From contig JAZQRM010000080.1 of NCBI GenBank assembly GCA_045629585.1, positions 95,110 through 159,109 of the forward strand: DNA of 64,000 nucleotides. Reading direction: 5' to 3'. The notes under the pieces were generated by a model. The model did not search any database, was not told the origin of the DNA, and saw only the letters and a program-made list of their open reading frames with translations. This DNA is from Taishania sp045629585 (GTDB lineage: Bacteria; Bacteroidota; Bacteroidia; Flavobacteriales_D; Crocinitomicaceae). Both the position numbers and the translations under genes were made by a program. Positions 63,701 through 64,000 of this stretch are shown one piece after another; position 1 is the stretch's first letter; each line of letters begins with the position of its first letter.

Positions 63701-64000
63701 ACCTATCTTACAATAAAGTTTTGATATCATCTTCGGCTACCAATCATGTTCTTGTAGGTGGAGATTTTCACGCATCATATTTCAGTATTTCGCGTAATGC
63801 AGAGATTTCAGGGAGTAATAGTTTCGACACTTTGGTTCTTCGACCGGGTAAAACTTATCAATTACAATCAGGTCGTGAACAGATTGTAAATAGGCGATTG
63901 TATGCTTCTGGTTCTCCATGTGATGTTATTCAGGTATCTTCAACAAATGTAGGTTCACCAGCTAAATTTTCTGTAATGGGAGGCCCAAATATCTTTGATT
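60772..64000 (+). CDS. Very large repeat-bearing surface protein (5' part, continues past window)
   Basis: Open without a stop for 1076 codons to the right edge. It begins with a signal peptide (MVKKIVTLLLLLVSTFTHAA) directly followed by repeat units. Three units start with the block YWVGGSGNWxDxxHWS at residues 24, 393 and 760, so the unit is about 367-369 residues. Each unit repeats the same landmarks in order: SGGxxP...D.VxFxxxSGF, CRNMxW, a GSLxL strand, FxGxGxWxxxxDL, a TNxxxxS block, and DSLxxxP followed by a single Cys. The units are diverged in sequence. The WVGG block is common in giant T9SS-exported adhesin-like proteins of Bacteroidota, so a sorting domain is expected beyond the window. 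The third unit is cut by the edge. Confidence 0.85.
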   Translation, partial: MVKKIVTLLLLLVSTFTHAADYYWVGGGGNWSEISHWATTSGGTSYHSVVPSQNDDVYFDGNSGFTSSSQTVILNADGSCRNMRWRNVLDNTRIRSTGSVNLFVYGSLELQREIIFSIRRIEFRSENIGAIIISSGTVIGDIAGENFVTFNGAGSWEFGDDIVFGGELAVGVVNFSRGSIRTNGFNWSLPGLQSNGVNSRALDISNSTIHVRSSTFHSLWDYYGNNSQLEANGSHLVFPNSFRSKEVRVDAGDVYHNISFLNDEISEVRIVGNIKLNKLTLEGDFSLYGDNTIDSLLLAPNRSYFLESGKTQSINNYFRASTPICAGLMRIEATGTGNANILIGDNCVSIINGVRAKLLMINSVNPVVAYNSFSVEGNIGFSIIEPIARTLYWVGGSGNWSDSRHWSINNDGVYPSSLGGCVPTLLDDIVFNMNSGFTEDSRVVSVDLTNPYCRNMVWDNVDFNPIIRGNTVNIYGSLDLYPGMFFNIGTTSFLSDDYNTIRPNGVVFGVGNGMYNHLGGDIVFNGNGAWHLLGNLEAGTVVRYNSGNMSLIHGEFNTNGFSVIAGSIQSTGNANRILNVANSDIDLRGNWRSDGNNLVVNAELSLIKFAGTFYSGSHQFHRIQGGRNRTDVCEFYQALRAQSVEIIGGSRLFNSTISVDSLIFYPNSFNVIEGGCVVTIRKLLYAFTPTCTEMSRLTSTTNSLVRIQLDPLAIALFNNIKLGKLVMNASAPVEAFNSVDLGQNSGFIFPSISMGQDLFWVGGSGNWNDPSHWSLNNDGVYPSSSGGCIPNQFDNVFFNNNSGFLSSSRTVTLDGTEQFCKNMTWFGATNNPNISGNNLALFGSLSLQSTMSFNIQSVLFNSAAVGEFILTNQASIGNSRFVFDGSGSWELMDDLYTVGDLIVNKGSLNTNNHNLSVLNFSSQGSGERNIQLGLSLLNVNGNGGMTIDGTNLSLSAEQSEIHLNANIGGVRFYSTGNLSYNKVLISSSATNHVLVGGDFHASYFSISRNAEISGSNSFDTLVLRPGKTYQLQSGREQIVNRRLYASGSPCDVIQVSSTNVGSPAKFSVMGGPNIFD

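Noticed and set aside
1..64000. CRISPR arrays, prophage, insertion sequences, rRNA or replication origin
   Set aside because: No regularly spaced short DNA repeats, no integrase, transposase or phage structural proteins, no rRNA-like sequence and no DnaA-box cluster were seen on reading through the window.

Overview
This is an AT-rich chromosomal window of ordinary, densely packed Bacteroidota DNA. A member of the Flavobacteriales is most likely, possibly near Fluviicola/Crocinitomix, but that placement is inference. The evidence is: promoters of the TAnnTTTG type with little sign of Shine-Dalgarno sequences; type IX secretion (T9SS) sorting domains of both A and B type; a PorP/SprF protein; a TonB receptor with a carboxypeptidase-like N-terminal domain; RemB-like barrels; and Omp28, DUF6029 and Gcr-type proteins. 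I see no prophage, insertion sequence, integrase, CRISPR array or rRNA. There is one tRNA (Leu, CAA). No gap without a gene exceeds 300 bases.

Layout. 1-6.4 kb: kdsB (cut by the window edge) behind a TonB receptor, then dprA and the periplasmic folding factor ppiD. 6.5-13.7 kb: a 1238-residue barrel protein carrying six Ig-like repeats and seven short Cys repeats, facing a T9SS unit of type B cargo, PorP/SprF and an OmpA lipoprotein. 13.7-22.7 kb: EEP hydrolase plus PPK2, an M42 peptidase, SCO, xseBA, and two paralogous CUB-like secreted proteins on either side. 22.8-31.2 kb: pgk-metF-unknown, then the opposing operon cysQ, two RemB-like barrels, a retropepsin-like lipoprotein and ribE. 31.3-41 kb: a T9SS type A protein, a TlpA-DUF6029-Omp28 cassette, a small conserved protein, a biotin carrier, an M1 lipoprotein peptidase, bcp, recA and tRNA-Leu. 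41-49.5 kb: nitrilase-GNAT-NTF2, hutI-TraB, and a degenerate AAA_14/DUF4143 protein joined to an AddB-like nuclease. 49.5-60.6 kb: a small acidic protein, a LysE exporter, a YwqK repeat protein, the purN-marC-gcr operon, acpP-fabF-rnc-yraN, rluB and a barrel protein. 60.8-64 kb: the first 1076 codons of a very large repeat surface protein that leaves the window.

The genes mix housekeeping functions (lipid A/KDO, fatty acid, purine, folate and riboflavin synthesis, recombination and repair, RNA processing) with a large cell-envelope and secretion load. No complete new defence or mobile system is visible. The items most worth following up are the seven-fold Cys repeat protein, the giant adhesin, the ATPase/AddB pair with degraded Walker motifs, and the CUB-like paralogs.
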